Shown here: piece by piece, positions 12,295 through 27,045 of the stretch | Layout: the number at the start of each line of letters is the position of its first letter | Position numbering within the stretch: position 1 is the stretch's first letter | NCBI RefSeq assembly: GCF_001949145.1 | Contig: NW_019091607.1 | Span: 176,220 to 236,219, forward strand | Direction: 5' to 3' | Source of the DNA: Acanthaster planci | Taxonomy: Eukaryota > Echinodermata > Asteroidea > Valvatida > Acanthasteridae | Length of the DNA stretch: 60,000 nucleotides | Position numbers and translations under genes: made by a program | Notes under the pieces: generated by a model | Seen by the model: only the letters and a program-made list of their open reading frames with translations | What the model was told of the DNA's origin: nothing | Databases searched by the model: none

Positions 12295-15200
12295 CTTTAG
12301 GGATAAGGACAAACGAAAGAAACAAACCAACGCACGGGGGAGGGATATACTGTAGGGTCAAAGTGGTCTTGGTGTTTAGCTGATCAACAGTTATTGTTTC
12401 GTTGGGGTTCACAATTAATGAAGAAACTGGGGCAAGTGCTCGGTGGAGTCACCGACAAACACTCTTCTGGTTGGAGCCTTCGTCTCTCCTCAGCTTAATC
12501 TGTCTGGCCGTATATGTAGCAGGGGTGACACTGATGTTATCTAGCCAGGGGAAAGGACAAGAAAGGAGGGAAACCATCAGTTTGTTACATTTGATAGGAA
12601 CGGTATAATCTGTGACAAATTCCTTCACATTCCTTGTTTGCCGTCAAGTAGTTTTTTCACCCGTTTTTTTCGTGGGCTGGCTCCGGAATACAATCTCAGC
12701 AAACAAGGCCACGTCTGGTTTACGTGAACACAAATCTTCGCTGAGAATTGCTGACAGTGTGGCAGAACCCCAAACAGTTCGAATTTACCCAAGTTGAATA
12801 GTTAACGTATCGGTATAAAAGCACACCTATTTTCCGCAATACTGATTCTGGAAACAATTTTGGCACTTCTGCTACCAATATTTTAACAGTAGAAGTGTTA
12901 GAATTGTATGCTTTAAAATCAGAATTATTCATTTTTTCTCGCCTTTTCTGTTTTCCCCTTTTGCGCTTGTCTGTCTGGGAACACCGCGTAAACCTCCAAA
13001 TTGTACTTTGTAACCTAATTAATCTAACAGCATAAACGCGAAAGCCGTGTCAACATATTCTAATGGCAGAATCCTGCCTGTCGGTGGGGCACCTGCTGCC
13101 ACATTCATTTCCATGTCATTGTTGACAAGATAATGTAAGCACATTTTTATCGTGGAAACGTTTAGAGGTCGACGGTCCAGGAACTTAAGCCTGTTATTTC
13201 GGGGTCGCAGAATAACAAGAAAACAGGTTTGCTGTGATATCATTTTAAAAATAGTGAACGTGTCCAGTCGCTTGTGACAGAATTATGGTATGGTTTAAAA
13301 GTGTAAAAACGAATAAAAAATATGATCCTTAAAGATGGCAAATGATCGCCTGTGTGAAAGTAACTAGTTACTGGGGATAAATAGACCCGTTTTCCTTTAT
13401 TTCATTGTTTGTAAGTGATTTGACATTAAATGGTCTCTTTCAGAATTGTTTGAGGGAATTATCATTCCAAGTCAAATAAAGTTTAAAAATAAAACTTTCT
13501 GGTAACATAAATTAAAGAAAACATTGAGGCGACAAAACTTTTTAGTTTGATGGAAAATTGATGATGGAATATTGTAAATATATCAAACACTGCGTCTAAA
13601 ACTTGAATATGATGGACAAATTCCGAAAAATTCCCAAATAATGAAACGACTAAAATGAAAATCAATAATCGATGAGAGTTATAGTGGCCTTTAAAGGAAA
13701 AATTATCAATTTTTAACACTTCTTCAGTTTTTCATTGGAAATGTTCTTGAGTCAAACAATGTAACTTTAAATCTCCTAGTCCGTGAATCTCAATTCATCT
13801 CTCGTGAAAGCTAAATCTTTACGGCAGTGTATGTTGTCAAATGTGCACATTTCCACACTGCAAATTGTTCTGTTAGTGTTACACTATCAATATCCATGGC
13901 CGATATTGAACATTAGAATTGGGGTTTGTAATTAGTATTTAAAAACCAAGCCCTAGCGTAAAACAAAATGACAATAACTCATGCGTCCCCGTCAATTTGT
14001 TAAGAAACACCGCGTTTCACAAAAAAAGTCGCAAAAGCAGTCCATAAATCGATATATATCACGCGTAGTAGCGACACACGTTCATCTAACGTTATTACCC
14101 TCAAAATACGCCGGCGAGTTTCGGAACGGTAAAGGTGTTCAAGTCTAGGCTCATGCAACGCTCCGAGCGAAAAGCCCTTGAATATTTTTCTACCAAAAAG
14201 AGGCAGCATAAGATAATTCTAAGAAGCATAAATAATTGATTTAAGGATCAGAACTTGTCCAACACTATGTAAAAAAATCAGGTATTTTGACTGCTATAAC
14301 AATGTGCTTCAAACTGCGAAAACTATATTTCTGTCGCTCCAAATGTTCAGAATATTTTACGATGAGGTTTTGCATACAGCTATTTGTTTTACGTCTTTAC
14401 TTTTCACTGACTGCGGTCTTATTTTGAAAAGAGAAAAACAGAGTGGAACAATCATTACCGTAACGGAATATGACCAAGCCCCAATGGAAACGTCTTCACT
14501 ATTCACAGTTTCATTCAGAGGAGAGTGACTTGCGCTTGTATTTTAGCAGACACAGAAACAGAACTAGAAGATGTGCAAAAGAAGCATACACATCGCCAAG
14601 AAATAGAATGAAAAGATAAAAAAGAGACGATTGATTAATGAATAAATCAGGTTAGAATAAGTCTCTTTACAATTACGATTTAAGTTGGCAGGTGCACTGT
14701 GATGTTTGTTGCAAAAATAGTGCGTGGGAGATCCCATGAGACCGTTAAGTTTTCAGGACAAGTGCCTTTGTAGCAGACGGGGCACCTGAGTCAACTGGAT
14801 TCAATCGAACTCACGATGCACTACACTGCTTGGATCAATGTCGACATTACGCCGTCATGATTGGCCTCTACGCTTTACAAGACTTGTCGCACTCTACAGT
14901 TCTGCGCAAAGTGTTCATTTGTATTGAACTCTTATTCATATTTAACTCTTGTTTCGTTAGGCCAATTTTTAAAGCCCTGAACACCAGTATTAACAACGCT
15001 AGAGGGCGTGTTTCCCTAATGTGCAATGTAAGGATGGTTGTTATACATTTATGTTGTAGCCTAAGCACACTTCAGTGGTTGAAATTAACAGTTTTCTTCA
15101 TTTCTTGTTCAATTTTGTTGCCTCCCTAAAATATTTTCACCATTTTGGGCACTTTTAATTTGGAAATTTTCCTATTATCCTATTCATCGTTTTTATGTGC

Positions 15201-16870
15201 CATTTTTTATATTATTATTTTGTTAAACACGAAACCACAATGAAGTTTATGCTTATTATTCACGGGGTTCTTTTCGTTAGTTTGAGATTAGTTTGAGTTA
15301 TTGCTGCAGGATACGTTGCTGTAAAACAGGAAATAACGTGTCGTGTCTGAAAATCTGCTGAAATCGTCACTTGGCCAAAGTCATCATTCAGCATAGCTCC
15401 TAATTCCACTGAGAATTTTCATCGTGCATATTATTTGCACCGATTGATTTTTCTTTTTCAGTTAGTAACAGATATACAATCTACCCTATCTACGACGTCT
15501 GCACATTGCTCCTACAAAGGGGCAAGTTTTTCGTTTTAAATATAATGCGAGAAAACAAGACTTCTGGTATTTTATTTTTCTGTCTTTCCAAAGCGTATAA
15601 AAAGCCCTATATTTTAGCCTCTTTCTCTGAGAGATCACAGAAAGAAATGCCATGCATTGTATCTAGACCCCGGAGAAACTTTTCCCGGCCCCCCAAAAAA
15701 GAAAGTTATGGATCTACACTTGCGTCTTTACCATGTTAAAAATCTTACCGAAAATTTAACGTCCAACAACGTAAGACTTACCCCAGTCTAAGATCAAGAT
15801 GTGAAATTTAGTATCAGCGAGCGTGACTGGCTACCCCGAGATGGGACAGCCAACTGCGATACCCCAGGGTAGGGCTTGGTGTGTCGTGTCCCGGCGTTTT
15901 AAGCCATCGCAACACCGAGAGGCAAATGACTACAAGTTCTACCCGCAGGGGATCGGCCATCTAGTGGCAGGGGGTTTGGATGTAACCCACAACATAAGCT
16001 AGGACGGTAAAGGGGACAAATGCATACGACCAATAACGCCATTCAAATAGACTAAGGTTATTTCTAGATGGTAAATATCCTCGGGTTCTGCCTCATCTTT
16101 TATGTTGTTCTTTGCGATGCGAAAACGATGTTTGACATTTTTCGATGCATTACCGCAAGCAGGGAAATCCGCACTTTGTCCATCTTCACATCTTCAAGGT
16201 TGTCAAATTTGAAAAGGGCAATTATTGAAGGCAATTTGTGTGAAAATTTAAGCACTTGCACACTACGACAGACTGACTCTTTTCTTTTTCCAACAGAAGA
16301 CGTAAGGCGTCCAATGGAATCCTAATATTTCTGTGAAAAATATGTGTACATTTTGAGGTTGAATCCTTCTCTGCTTACCTGTTATGATAAAAGATGGAAA
16401 TACCTACGAGAGGGAATAATACAGAAAAGGACAGATGGAAATTTTGAAATCACCTTGTCAAGTAGGGATGATCGATCTTTCATTTACTAATTTAAGTCAC
16501 ACGTAAGGATTAGTTACCAGGATATCTTCACATCACAAACAATTAACAGCCAACATCTTTTTGGCGTGTAAAACAATACTTATGGTTTAGAACACTTTGT
16601 TAAAATCTGGCAGATTTGTGTATTCGTGTTACAACTTTCTCCATTTTTCTCCAAACCAACATCCTTTACTTTTTTCCGGAGTAGGGCAAAAAATTCATGA
16701 AACTAAGTAACCGCAAAAAAACCCCGACAAACCGATACAAATTTTAAAGTCGTTAGATTTGAACATTTCTTCAACTCCGGCATACTTTAGCGATAAACAC
16801 CCTTGGCAAGATCGTGAACTCCGACTAGCGAGACCGACACTGGTCTCAATGGCACGACTAAACGACTTAC
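12295..16870 (-). other. Probable 5' intron of the secreted-precursor gene
   Basis: No convincing coding sequence lies here on either strand. The sequence is AT-rich, particularly 13.3-14.3 kb. Isolated donor-like sites occur on the minus strand near 15.78 and 16.38 kb, and the latter follows an acceptor-like tract about 25 bases away; no conserved peptide accompanies them. Confidence 0.35.
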
Positions 16871-16940
16871 CGTTTATTCCTTCACACGTCTCTCCGTAAG
16901 GAAGCGCAGTCTTCTGTGTTGTTCAAACTAGTACGGTCCT
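16871..16940 (-). other. Predicted non-coding first exon (5' UTR) of the secreted-precursor gene
   Basis: A perfect splice donor (gtaagt) begins at 16870 on the minus strand, about 90 bases downstream of a TATA box. The transcribed stretch holds no ATG. The next strong acceptor that opens a convincing coding exon on this strand is the one touching the ATG at 12294, which would make a 4.6-kb 5' intron. Non-coding first exons are common in peptide-hormone genes. The link to the coding exon is inferred from order, strand and splice quality. Confidence 0.45.
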
Positions 16941-17040
16941 GCTCTCGAGCACTTACACGTATATATTTGCTCTTTCGCCGTGGTGCAACGGGAGATGATA
17001 AAAAGAGCCGTCTGCTCCAGTCGGACGTCATCCAATGAAA
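16941..17040 (-). promoter_or_regulatory. TATA promoter with CRE-like and CCAAT motifs
   Basis: Reading the minus strand, a TATA element (AAATATATA) lies at 16969-16960, placing initiation near 16935. Upstream are a cAMP-response-like TGACGTC at 17030-17024 and an inverted CCAAT box (ATTGG) at 17036-17032. The flanking DNA is GC- and CpG-richer than the neighbourhood. CRE elements are typical of neuroendocrine peptide promoters, which fits the secreted precursor downstream. Confidence 0.4.
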
Positions 17041-20000
17041 TCGTCTCTACGTTCGGCGCGACGTCGCCGAGGATGCACTCAGCGCTTCTATCTCTGACTT
17101 CGTTTGAGCAGGTCGAGCTGGCGCATGCTCAGCTGCCATCATTTGCGTGGTTTCTGCCCGAGGGAGGTGGCAATCGTTAAAATTGGCTTGGCGCTGACTG
17201 GAAATAGCCCATACTGGAAGTTTCTGATCGACGTCCTTGTCATTGTGTCATTGCGACAGGAAGATGATTATGCATTTCATTGCTATGCTGTTTACAAGTG
17301 GACGAGTCATACAGTTTGTGTGAACTGGGCCTCATGACATAAATCCTTTGAGAACACTAAAAAGCCGCTGGGAACATGATTGTGGTTGGAATTTTCGACA
17401 AATAAGATGCACAAATGATTAAGCAATTAATCTAGACTCCCATTCTTAAATGGCACAAATTCACCGTTGGTAAACCTCAACATTTCAATTAGGATGAACA
17501 ACAAAGAATATACGGTAAATTTCTTTATTAATTAAATACATTTAGAGAGGAAAGGTGATGTTGTATTTTTTTAATTGCAAGGAATGTTCCAAAAATAACT
17601 TCTTTGTTTCACCGTAAAGATTAGATTACTTTATCGAACGTCTCATTTTTGCATCTATCAAACTGTGGAAATTGTTCAGGAGATATATATAGATAGAGAG
17701 AGGGGGGGAGAGTTGGAAGATTGGTTTGATATCCACTCTTCTTACCTCGCTTTCCAATTTGAATTTGAAACAGGTACATCGGCAGACTTTTGTAGCGCTC
17801 CAATTTATCCCTCTGTGTGCAAAGCATAAACGTTTTGCATATAAATCTTTACGTTACTGCAACAACACGGATAACAGCCTTACATCAACAAATGCGACAT
17901 GGCAATATTGTCCTCCATCCTTTTAACATAATGATCAACGTTGAAATGGTCATAGGTCAGCAAAGCTGTGGGAGTTACACGCTGAAAATTGTCTTGGTAA
18001 ATGGGCCTCTTACGTTGTGCCTTTTCCTTTAGTTTCCTTTGGCGATATTTAAGGCCCCAGGAGTCGTATTGTTTGATTTGTAACAAGGAATGTCAAGATC
18101 GCACCAATAGATGTCGTGCAGATATGTGTTTTGTATTCTTAACAAAAGACGATAGTCTCACAGGTATTTCGCCAGTACTCTATGCATAAAGAGTATTGTA
18201 TTTAATGTCTTTGAAGTAACTTTTACAGCGCATTGGTACATGTTGTATGTGGCCCACAATTCTTGATTTTTTTTTTCTCCACTCTTCTGGTCTCATTAAT
18301 CTCTGACAATAATTTAGTAAACCTCGCGTGCCTTCTTTTAAGCTTTATAGTGAAACCAAGTACCCTCTCAACAATGAATTCAGCATATTCATATCTAAAT
18401 ATATGCTGAACACTCAGTCCCTCTTTAATAGATTTAAAATTGATTTTTGCTTTATGCTATAACGGTAATTTTGAAAAAAAAATGATTTTTTCCATGTATG
18501 AAGTTTCTTTGGTGGTAGCAAAACAAAAAAGCGTTTGGTTCTGTAAGGTTAGGTGGGAGTGCTTTTTCTAAATATTGTCTGTCTCAGTTACAAGACGTTT
18601 AAAAGATTTTACTATGGACAGTAAATGTAAGTTAATTGGCTTATATCAAACTGCATTTAAAGTATGTTCAGTCGGTCTGCTAGAATTTAACCCAATGTTA
18701 AGCTTTGAATCTTAAAATTGTGCGAGGACACATTAAATCTGTAGTCAAGACAACAACATAACCTTATTTTCGTACCGGTTCCATTACCTGAATGGTCGAA
18801 TACACTACAAATATTTTGTTTGTTAGCTATTGTAAATTGTTATTTAGCATTTTGTCGTCTGTTATACTCTTTCTTAATTGTCTTGTTGTCTTATAAACAT
18901 TTCTAAGGAGCCTTGAATTGTTACACTCTCTTTATTTTGCATTTCCTTAAAGATAAAAAAGATACACTCATGTAAATAATGGTACCATTAAAGCGCTGTT
19001 CAACACCACACGTTCACCTTATAAAGTCACCTGTGACTTCTGACGTAGCATAATAAACAGCTCTAACAGGACTGTCACAGGACTTTTTGCTAATATTTCT
19101 ACTTAAATGTCTTTTTCTCCGAAATATTCATGTGAACAAAATCTGTTTTTCAGACGGGGGGGGGGTTAAACTTTGTAAAAACAAATTTAATTGTCTATAC
19201 CATTTTCAAATTGTATAGACGCATTATACTTGTAAACAGGCATCCCCCATAAACCCTCCAAGTTTGTTAGGAGGACAAAGTCAAGAATATCCTGTTAGAA
19301 CCTTGCCATTTATTTGTGCTCCTGATCAAATTTGGTTCCTTTTTGGAATTGTTTGGAACCTGTAAGCTCCTTAAAAGAATGTGTTTCACCTTACAGCCGC
19401 CATCCCAAACTTCTTCCTTGTTAGTTACTTAACTTCTTCTAGGTAAACATTAACGCGCCTCTTTTCTTGTAATAAGTGAAGAAAAAAACGGCGAACAAAT
19501 CTGTCCTCCAAACCAACAGGCTTCAAGAGCTGTTGATGGCAAATATCGTGGTTGAATTTTTAGATATTCGGCTTTGGCATATCAGGCCAACTGTTATTAT
19601 AAGATAACTTGAACCAGAAAGAAAAACATCAACGTTGCAATTCTCATATTTGTGGACGTTTGCTCTTCTCAAATGTCACTCGTTTAAACAGCGCAGAGGA
19701 ATTTTCAGCCCTCGATCAATAAGATTTGTTGTGACTGAATTCGTTACGGTAAAATTGAAATGTGTATGCTGACTAATTTAGGAGTATTTTACCACAATAG
19801 CTTTATGTAGGTCCATGTTCGAGTGCTCTTTCCTGAACTTTGAAACTTAAAAAAACGCTTTCTGTGAAACTTTTCACTTTACAGAGGTGTTTTTACCCTG
19901 GTAATACATTGTTTTCGGTATTGCTTTAAAAATATCTCATTGAAAAAAATGAATATACATTATCAGGTGAAGAACTGTTTTGACGGAACTGTGGGGTCGC

Positions 20001-23000
20001 TGATTGGTTAATGGCTTGACTGAGGAGATGTTGAGTGTTTGGTTCATATCGGGATCAATGCATTGCTTATCTGTTTTTGTCAATCTTGTATTAATAATTG
20101 AAAAAAGAAAACAAGCGAAAACAAGAACACTTATCATTCCCAACAATACCGCACAAAATGTGTGCGACGAGAGACGCGGTTTTCAGCGGCACAATGAGAT
20201 TCACAGAGGATGATGTCTTCGATCACCCCGTCTCCCGTGTTTCTAGCGAAGGTTATCAACACAGCTTTTGAAAACACTCCCGCAGCGGGAATCCGGATTA
20301 ATGAAAAGACCCAGTCGCAAAACTGTCAACGTTAGAATGGTGACAGTACGTAACGTGGTTAGTTGTGGATGTCGATCAACCGACGTCGTTTATGGACTGA
20401 ACATGCGTGGACGTCAATGTACAAGGGAATGAGTGTATGCACGGTGAAGAACCTCAACTTGTTTTGCTAAAGGCTGTATTCTCCATGCACTTCTTAGTGT
20501 TCAACCCGTAAATACAGTATAACTTCTCATACGGCGTCGTCCAGGTTTGTACTACAATGTACATTCTTCAACAAGTTCTTCAACCAGTTACGTTTTGTAA
20601 CAAGTAAAAGTGACTTATGATGGATTAATATGTGACACAAATTTTAACAATGAAATTGTTTCATTGTGCTAATACAGCATTCATTTGCTATCAAAATAAT
20701 CCCCTGAATGAATATCGCCTGTGATGAGCACAGATTAATTAAAACAATTATTAGCTAATGATGCTGGTTGAGTAATGGTCATGCGCTTATTTAGCATGAC
20801 TGAACAATAACCTTTGAAGTACGAACGTCAGAAGTTAATATAGGTATTATCAACTGTCACAGCCATATTAACGGGTACTTGGCAACTCTACCAGGTTGTC
20901 AAGGCGCAGGTGTAGAAATTGTGAACTAAACATGCGCACGTGGTGTCTATTCTCCTGAAGTTTACCTAGCAAATAAAACTTTCCTTGAAAGAATCCTCTG
21001 TCAAGTAATGCATACGCGTCACCGTATTTTCTGGGAACTGCTTACTGCTCCCAAGTTCTCTAGGTTTTGGCCTACACGCACTGGAAATCGTGATGAATCT
21101 TCTCCAAAAAGTTGTACTCGGAGAAAAGTATTGAAATTACGTTTAATTCATTCTGAAGTCTATACTTCAGTGAGATTAATCTTGAAGATGGTAGATAAAA
21201 TCAAATATATTAAACTAATGGTTTTGCCAAGGCAGAAAACAAACTTCACTGTCAAAAATCCTACTGCAGCTATGAAAACCACAGTAGTAGGCCTACCCAA
21301 ATTTATAATTTCCCCTTAAGGCCATGCACTTCATAGACGCACTTCGAAAGTACAGCCTGCGCATTGCTCCGAAAACACCGAGGTAATACGCCATTACGAT
21401 TAAAAGTGGATTTTTCAGAAGCCACACACCGATACAAATTGAGACTTCTGCTCAAGTAACGTCTCCCGATCCAACCATTCACAAACTGCTGCTTGATATG
21501 GGACTCAGGAATCATGAAAGCGTTATTTTTTCATTCCGAAAATGAACCCCCTTTATGATGCAGTAACGGCAGATTTTCTTCCCACCTGCTGATTGTATGA
21601 GTGATCCGACTCGTGCACCCGAGCGATTTCATCAAACTCAGCAACAAATTAAGCTGGATACTTGTCATTATGTACACCACTTTGTGAATATATTTTATCA
21701 TCTGCTTGTTATTCTACTCGGGAGAAATGCTAGTTTTGTGTGGAGTTGGCTGATTCTAATGAACGGGGAGTGTGAGCGAATCACCTCCTGAGAGGTCCTG
21801 AGAAGTTCATCTTTCGAAGTCACGCAGCAACGAGAGCAGAAAGTCAAAGAACTGGGCCGAAAGCAACCAGCTCTTTCCTGAACCAACATTTCTTCCGAGC
21901 AAAGTAAGTCCCATTGAATACCACAAGCCAAGCATGGAGCCACCTGCCTGCTTGCAGTAGATATTAAAAATTGGTACGGCACTTGCACCGGTTGACTTGC
22001 TCGTGGAATCTGACCTTCAATGTGCAGTCTCATAAGTCTTTGGAGCAATGGAGCGAAAGCAGCTGGATGCATCCAATGTATTTCAAGGTTAGCAAGCGCG
22101 TTCATTTTGAACACCAGATTGCTCTTAAGTATTGGAGATTTCTCGGTTTTGCATATCTGCTTGAAAGTGGACGCTCATTCTCCTCAGTGGTAAAGACCAA
22201 AAACAGCAACTAATAACAAATCATGAGTTAACGTCGAAAGGGGAACAAGCAGAGAACTGGGATTTGTTGTACGTTGTCACAAACAGAGCCACTTGCGAAA
22301 AGTAGCTAACTGGATAGATGAATTTGGAATACTGCATTTTTTATGGACAGGCGGTACCCGAGCACGTAAATAAAGCACATTGCTATTTTAGACACAAATT
22401 CGGCTTAGGGTTCGAGAGTCCTTTATATCTTCTTTAAATTTAATTTTCTAATTATATTTCCTTTATCTTGTTTTCTTATCATTCGTTCATGTGTCACAAG
22501 ATTAAATACCAAATAAACCTTGTACCATGTTTAAACTTTCCCAGAAATGTGTTACACAATATACAGTGTATTTCATCACAGGAATAATTCACTATACTGT
22601 TGTTGTATAACTCACAAGCATTAATCCTTAATGTGCGAGTCCCCTATTTATCATGTACAAAATGTAGCTACCTATTAACCTTTTGATCACAAAAACTCAA
22701 ACTATAAGTGAAGGTAAGTCTTTAAAATAACTTGACAAACTTCAACCCTTCCAACTCCACCGTCATTACGGTCAGATCAGATCAAAATTAGATTAAAGTT
22801 AGGTATAAACATCTGAAAGCTTAAATTTTATACAGTGTTTTTGTGGGGAAATAACGCCTACCCAGAGGAAATCCTGAACCCCCAGAAGAGAAACCCCCAA
22901 AAAAGCGGTTGTTGGGGAGATGGAGGGATATTTTCGTTGTAGTCTGAAAGGCTGCATGTAATGGCGAATGTGCTGCTGTCACTAGCATATGCACTGAACT

Positions 23001-23972
23001 CATCGCCTATCGTGCATTGTTTATGAACGAAACTTCCCACCAACCACGTACACGTTCATCGCATACGGACAGGAATGGCATGAGACTCATCGGCCAATGA
23101 CCGTGCGCCACCACCTCGCGTTGCTTGCATAATTAGGGATCTTCGCAAGTAGTTTATTTACCAGTTAACGTTTCTATGCACGCACCGCTGTAAGAGGAGA
23201 CGATAGCATTTCGGGGACTGCGTTCCATAAAGCATATTAAACTTGCGCTTAATCTTTAAATATTTGCTATTTCTATTTCACACAGGAGTCATCTCTGCGG
23301 CAGACATTAACGTATAGTGCCTTGCCTGTGTTCAGCAAACCACGAGAAGGTATGTTATACCGTGCCATACTACGCTGTGCGCATTGACATTGAAGCCCAT
23401 GACGTTAACGTACACACGGATGCTAGACTAGGTTTAGGGGAAAAGCTGTTGTGGTGGTGGTGAAAGTCTACTGCAAAGGAGCCAAGGGGTTGCACTCAGT
23501 CTTTATGGTGTGGATATTAAGCATTATTTGCATTGAAAATAAGATTTTGTTTCGATATCTATAAGACGGTGTGTAGAGCCGCACGCAAAGGGGAGTGCAG
23601 CAGCTCTGTGGTTTAACTTCTCGATCACTATTAGAAATCACGTCAAAAAGTTGCTGTGAATCACTTAAGTCTTAACCAGAAACACGGCGTATAGGTGCGG
23701 CTCTTTGCCAACCAGTGGTTGTTGAAACTACACACATCACAAAAACAATGTATCCACTTGTTTGTGGATTGACTTATTTGTTTAAAATAAACAAAAATAA
23801 AAGAAATTCAAGTCTGAGTGAACCGGCATCTCCCTCCGCACATTCTGACGTCCCAGTTGTTACAGAAACACCAATATTGACAGAGCAACTGCCATCTGAG
23901 TGCCGAAGGACGTTGTTTCAGTTAGATTAATCTATACTCATAAAAACTGTGAGTACACACATGCATATTAAG
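17041..23972. other. Gene-free AT-rich stretch
   Basis: AT-rich intergenic DNA with poly-A/T tracts. Only a short hairpin at about 18381-18410 (cagcatat...atatgctg) and one TAGGCCTA at 21288 stand out. Confidence 0.6.
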
Positions 23973-24049
23973 TATCGATTGATTGAATTTGCTTTTGAAA
24001 CCGATATATTTAGCGAGTCTACCTCTGGCAGGATGAGATTTAAAGGCAG
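23973..24049 (+). repeat. 77-bp dispersed repeat, copy 1
   Basis: Identical to the reverse complement of 30430-30506 except at three positions. It begins tatcgattgattgaat and ends taaaggcag. Flanks differ completely on both sides. Confidence 0.9.
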
Positions 24050-26869
24050 GTTACATTTCTCGGCTTACAAACCTGATATGCATGAATAGGATTACTGGTC
24101 ACCGTATCTGACAATCTCACAGGAGTTGATGCAGTTGTTTGACAATATTAGATACTCAGATTTTGAATGAGTCGAATTAAGTTAAATGCACATAGTTTTG
24201 GTAGGAACTGAATGTAGACATACACTTCATGATGTGTTGAAATTTTTTGAATTCATAAATGTGTATTAATTCAGGCATGAATGTTTTATAACCAAAGCAG
24301 CGCATATCCGTATTGCAACACCGTTAACCTTTGCTTCGGAATGTCATGCAAGAACCACTTTTTGTTCTTTCTCCTCACTATATCCAAGGCACTATAAAAA
24401 CCGAGTATAAAAACCGTTATTGCCTCAGTCCGTTTGAAAAACAACAGCAAATTTATGTTCATACAACGCAACAACGCCATTGGTGAAGGTCATGCTTTAT
24501 TTTAGTGGAACTGAAGACAAGCCAAAAACATGGAGGTTGATATAGCACTCGCGATCCATCGAACACATTTGTTAGATCGACATTAACTTAAATGAGATGC
24601 ACCGTAACGTGCGTTGTATACGATGTTTGCCTCCATTCCCTTCGTCTTCCAGTGTCTTGCATTGCCCATAGTGCAGTGACGAGTGTGTTTTCCGCGAGGG
24701 CTTTTAGGACAAACATTTTCTGTTTGATGATGAGACTACTCAATATGTGAATTTTAGAGAAGACCCAAAATTTTGAATGACGCTCGGTACACTCTCCTTT
24801 CTTCGTAACTATGAGCCTCACCCATTTTCTGTAGCTTTGATTTAAAGAGTGCATAATGAGCAGTGCATTTCCTTTTGTTTTCATGCCGACCTACTCATAA
24901 AGCTCGAAAAAAAAACATATCGTTGTACCGGACTTCGCTACAGAATGTAACATGAAAGTGACATCCACATTGGATCAGCTTGAACATGTGAACATTGTTT
25001 TGCTGTATACCTCTGGCTGTCCTCATAAACGTGTCGTTGCCTAGACAACAGCGGTGCAAGCAGTTTTCAGAGAAATCGGGGAAGTAATGATGATACATGC
25101 TACCTACGGGGTACCCGTTCTTCCAAGGTTCGGTGCATAAACGACGCATTCTTAAGTGCGTCCACTCCATTTGTCTTCCAGAGATTTCGGGGGAGACGGA
25201 CTATTTTTGTGCGCCAGCGTAGAAATTAACGACTGCCTGTCGCCGTGTTCTAGTGCAAGCTTGGGAATCACTGCCTGGTGTTACAGAGGGGGCGATGCTT
25301 CAAAATAATAAATGTGGCCTGAGATGTTACCAAACAGATGGATATAATTGGGTTACGCATTCGCTGTCCCCTATGGTAGAAGTATTTTCCATATTTGGGC
25401 GCGATTGTTGTATGGTTTCTGGTCAGACACGTAGGCCTACTATCGTGTATGTGGGTGTTAATTACCCCTGTGGGGTCACGTGCCCACGAGAGGCCGCTTG
25501 ACTCTGAAACCCCATACGTTTTACGGACTAGAATGGCCGATATTATTACGTTTTGTTCTTATTTGACATTTTGAATAAAAAAACTATATCGCTACAATCG
25601 AATTGCTACAAACTGTTTTCGTTCCTTTTTTGAAATGTTTTTGGTAGAGTAACTTTCATTCCCAGGTCCAACAGTGTCTCCGTCGTCATCTTTTACTTGA
25701 TTATTGCTGATGCATAATTATTGCCTGTCACGACCGTTGCCATGGTCGTATCTTTCAGTACAACTCTGTCACCCTTGACGTCACCGACAGGACCCAACCA
25801 GAAAAAACACCCGCCACTTTTTAGCCCCCGCCCCCGCTGCTTGCCAGAAAATGCGGGCGCAGTTTTCAGACCACAAACCACGAAGAGATACAGTGCAACC
25901 ACGACCGGAAATACCTGCGTGGGGCGTGAAGCCGAAAGATGACAAATAGGAACACCGGGTACATTTCTGCGGATTTCGCTCAATTTGGCACGTTTACACG
26001 GGTCCAAAGAGGTGGGCAAAAACGCGACCAGCCCGCTCTAAGTACTTCCGACTCGAAGATTGTTTTAAGAACAGGCCGGGGCCAGCCGTAAGGACGCTCT
26101 GTGCAGCGTTTCAATTACATTGAGGCCCTATCGAGTGTGAAACGGCGCAGGGCAAAACGTTAATATCAACAGGCCCTCGAGCGGTGGTGGACCATGGCGG
26201 ACTAGATAGAGCTCTGGGGAAAAGTCGAGAGAAAAACCGCTACACAAATAAAATTAAAGCTTTCCGTCTCGGTTGTAAAATGACCTCCAGATGCGGGATT
26301 CCCACACGACCTCGATGCAGTCTGGTTCAGAGAGAAAAAGAATATCTTTCTCTTAACACTAGCCATGGGAATTTTTTCTATGTTACATTATTGCAAATAA
26401 CACGAGTTCAAATGTCTTACCGGTTTCCTTGCACTGGAAATTTCTCCCTCGGAAGAGGAGGATGATATGATAATGCTCATTCCAAGTCAGTATGAGATAT
26501 TTCGTAGTTCGCCTTTATATTTTTGAAGATTGCTGAGGTCAACTGGCCAAGTTAAATTGGCAAGCATGATTAGTGTCACAACATTGAGTATTTCGACGTT
26601 ACAGAGGCAGATATAGAGAATGGGGTTGCTATTTCTGAGCTGGCATGCAAAGGACACGCCGCGCTATAAGTTCTTTTACTCTAGGAAATTGAAAGCAATA
26701 CTTGAGTTTTTAAGGGACATGATAACAACTATATGTAATGACATTTCGCCGTTCACTGCAGCACATGTAACTGAACGGAAGAAAAATGGGCGTAGCGAAA
26801 CAGGAAAGGGGGTGTTGGTATCAAAATACACTGTATGTAGTGAAAGATACTGCGACTTTGCAGAGAATT
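24050..26869. other. Gene-free stretch
   Basis: One TAGGCCTA at 25432. A GC-rich patch at 25.7-26.2 kb has overlapping frames on both strands without protein character. Confidence 0.55.
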
Positions 26870-27045
26870 TTCTGTTGCCAGTGTGGTGCCGCGGGGAATG
26901 AACTTGAGACCACAATTCAGTGGGTTTGAGTCTAGTCAGCTTGGATGTGCGTGTGTCCCAGGGCAAGACACTTTGCCTTGAATTGCCTGTAGTAAGCCAC
27001 CTCTGATGATGACACAGAATGGTAGATACTTGAATTGCCCCACAT
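26870..27045 (+). mobile_element. Degenerate tRNA-derived SINE
   Basis: The head gtgtggtgccgcgggg (A-box region), followed by gagaccacaattcagtgg and gggtttgagtct at 26922-26933 (B-box-like), matches a decayed tRNA-related promoter. Downstream cccagggcaagacacttt and aattgcctgt correspond to the 'gggcaaggcacttta ... aattgcc' core I recall from V-SINE-type elements of fish and marine invertebrates. No clear target duplication or tail was found, so the edges are approximate. Confidence 0.6.

Noticed and set aside
14803-14816. B-box-like gagttcgattg on the minus strand
   Set aside because: No cloverleaf, A box or SINE body recognised nearby.
21698-22114. 138-codon minus-strand frame
   Set aside because: Protein composition looks random and no splice or promoter context supports it.
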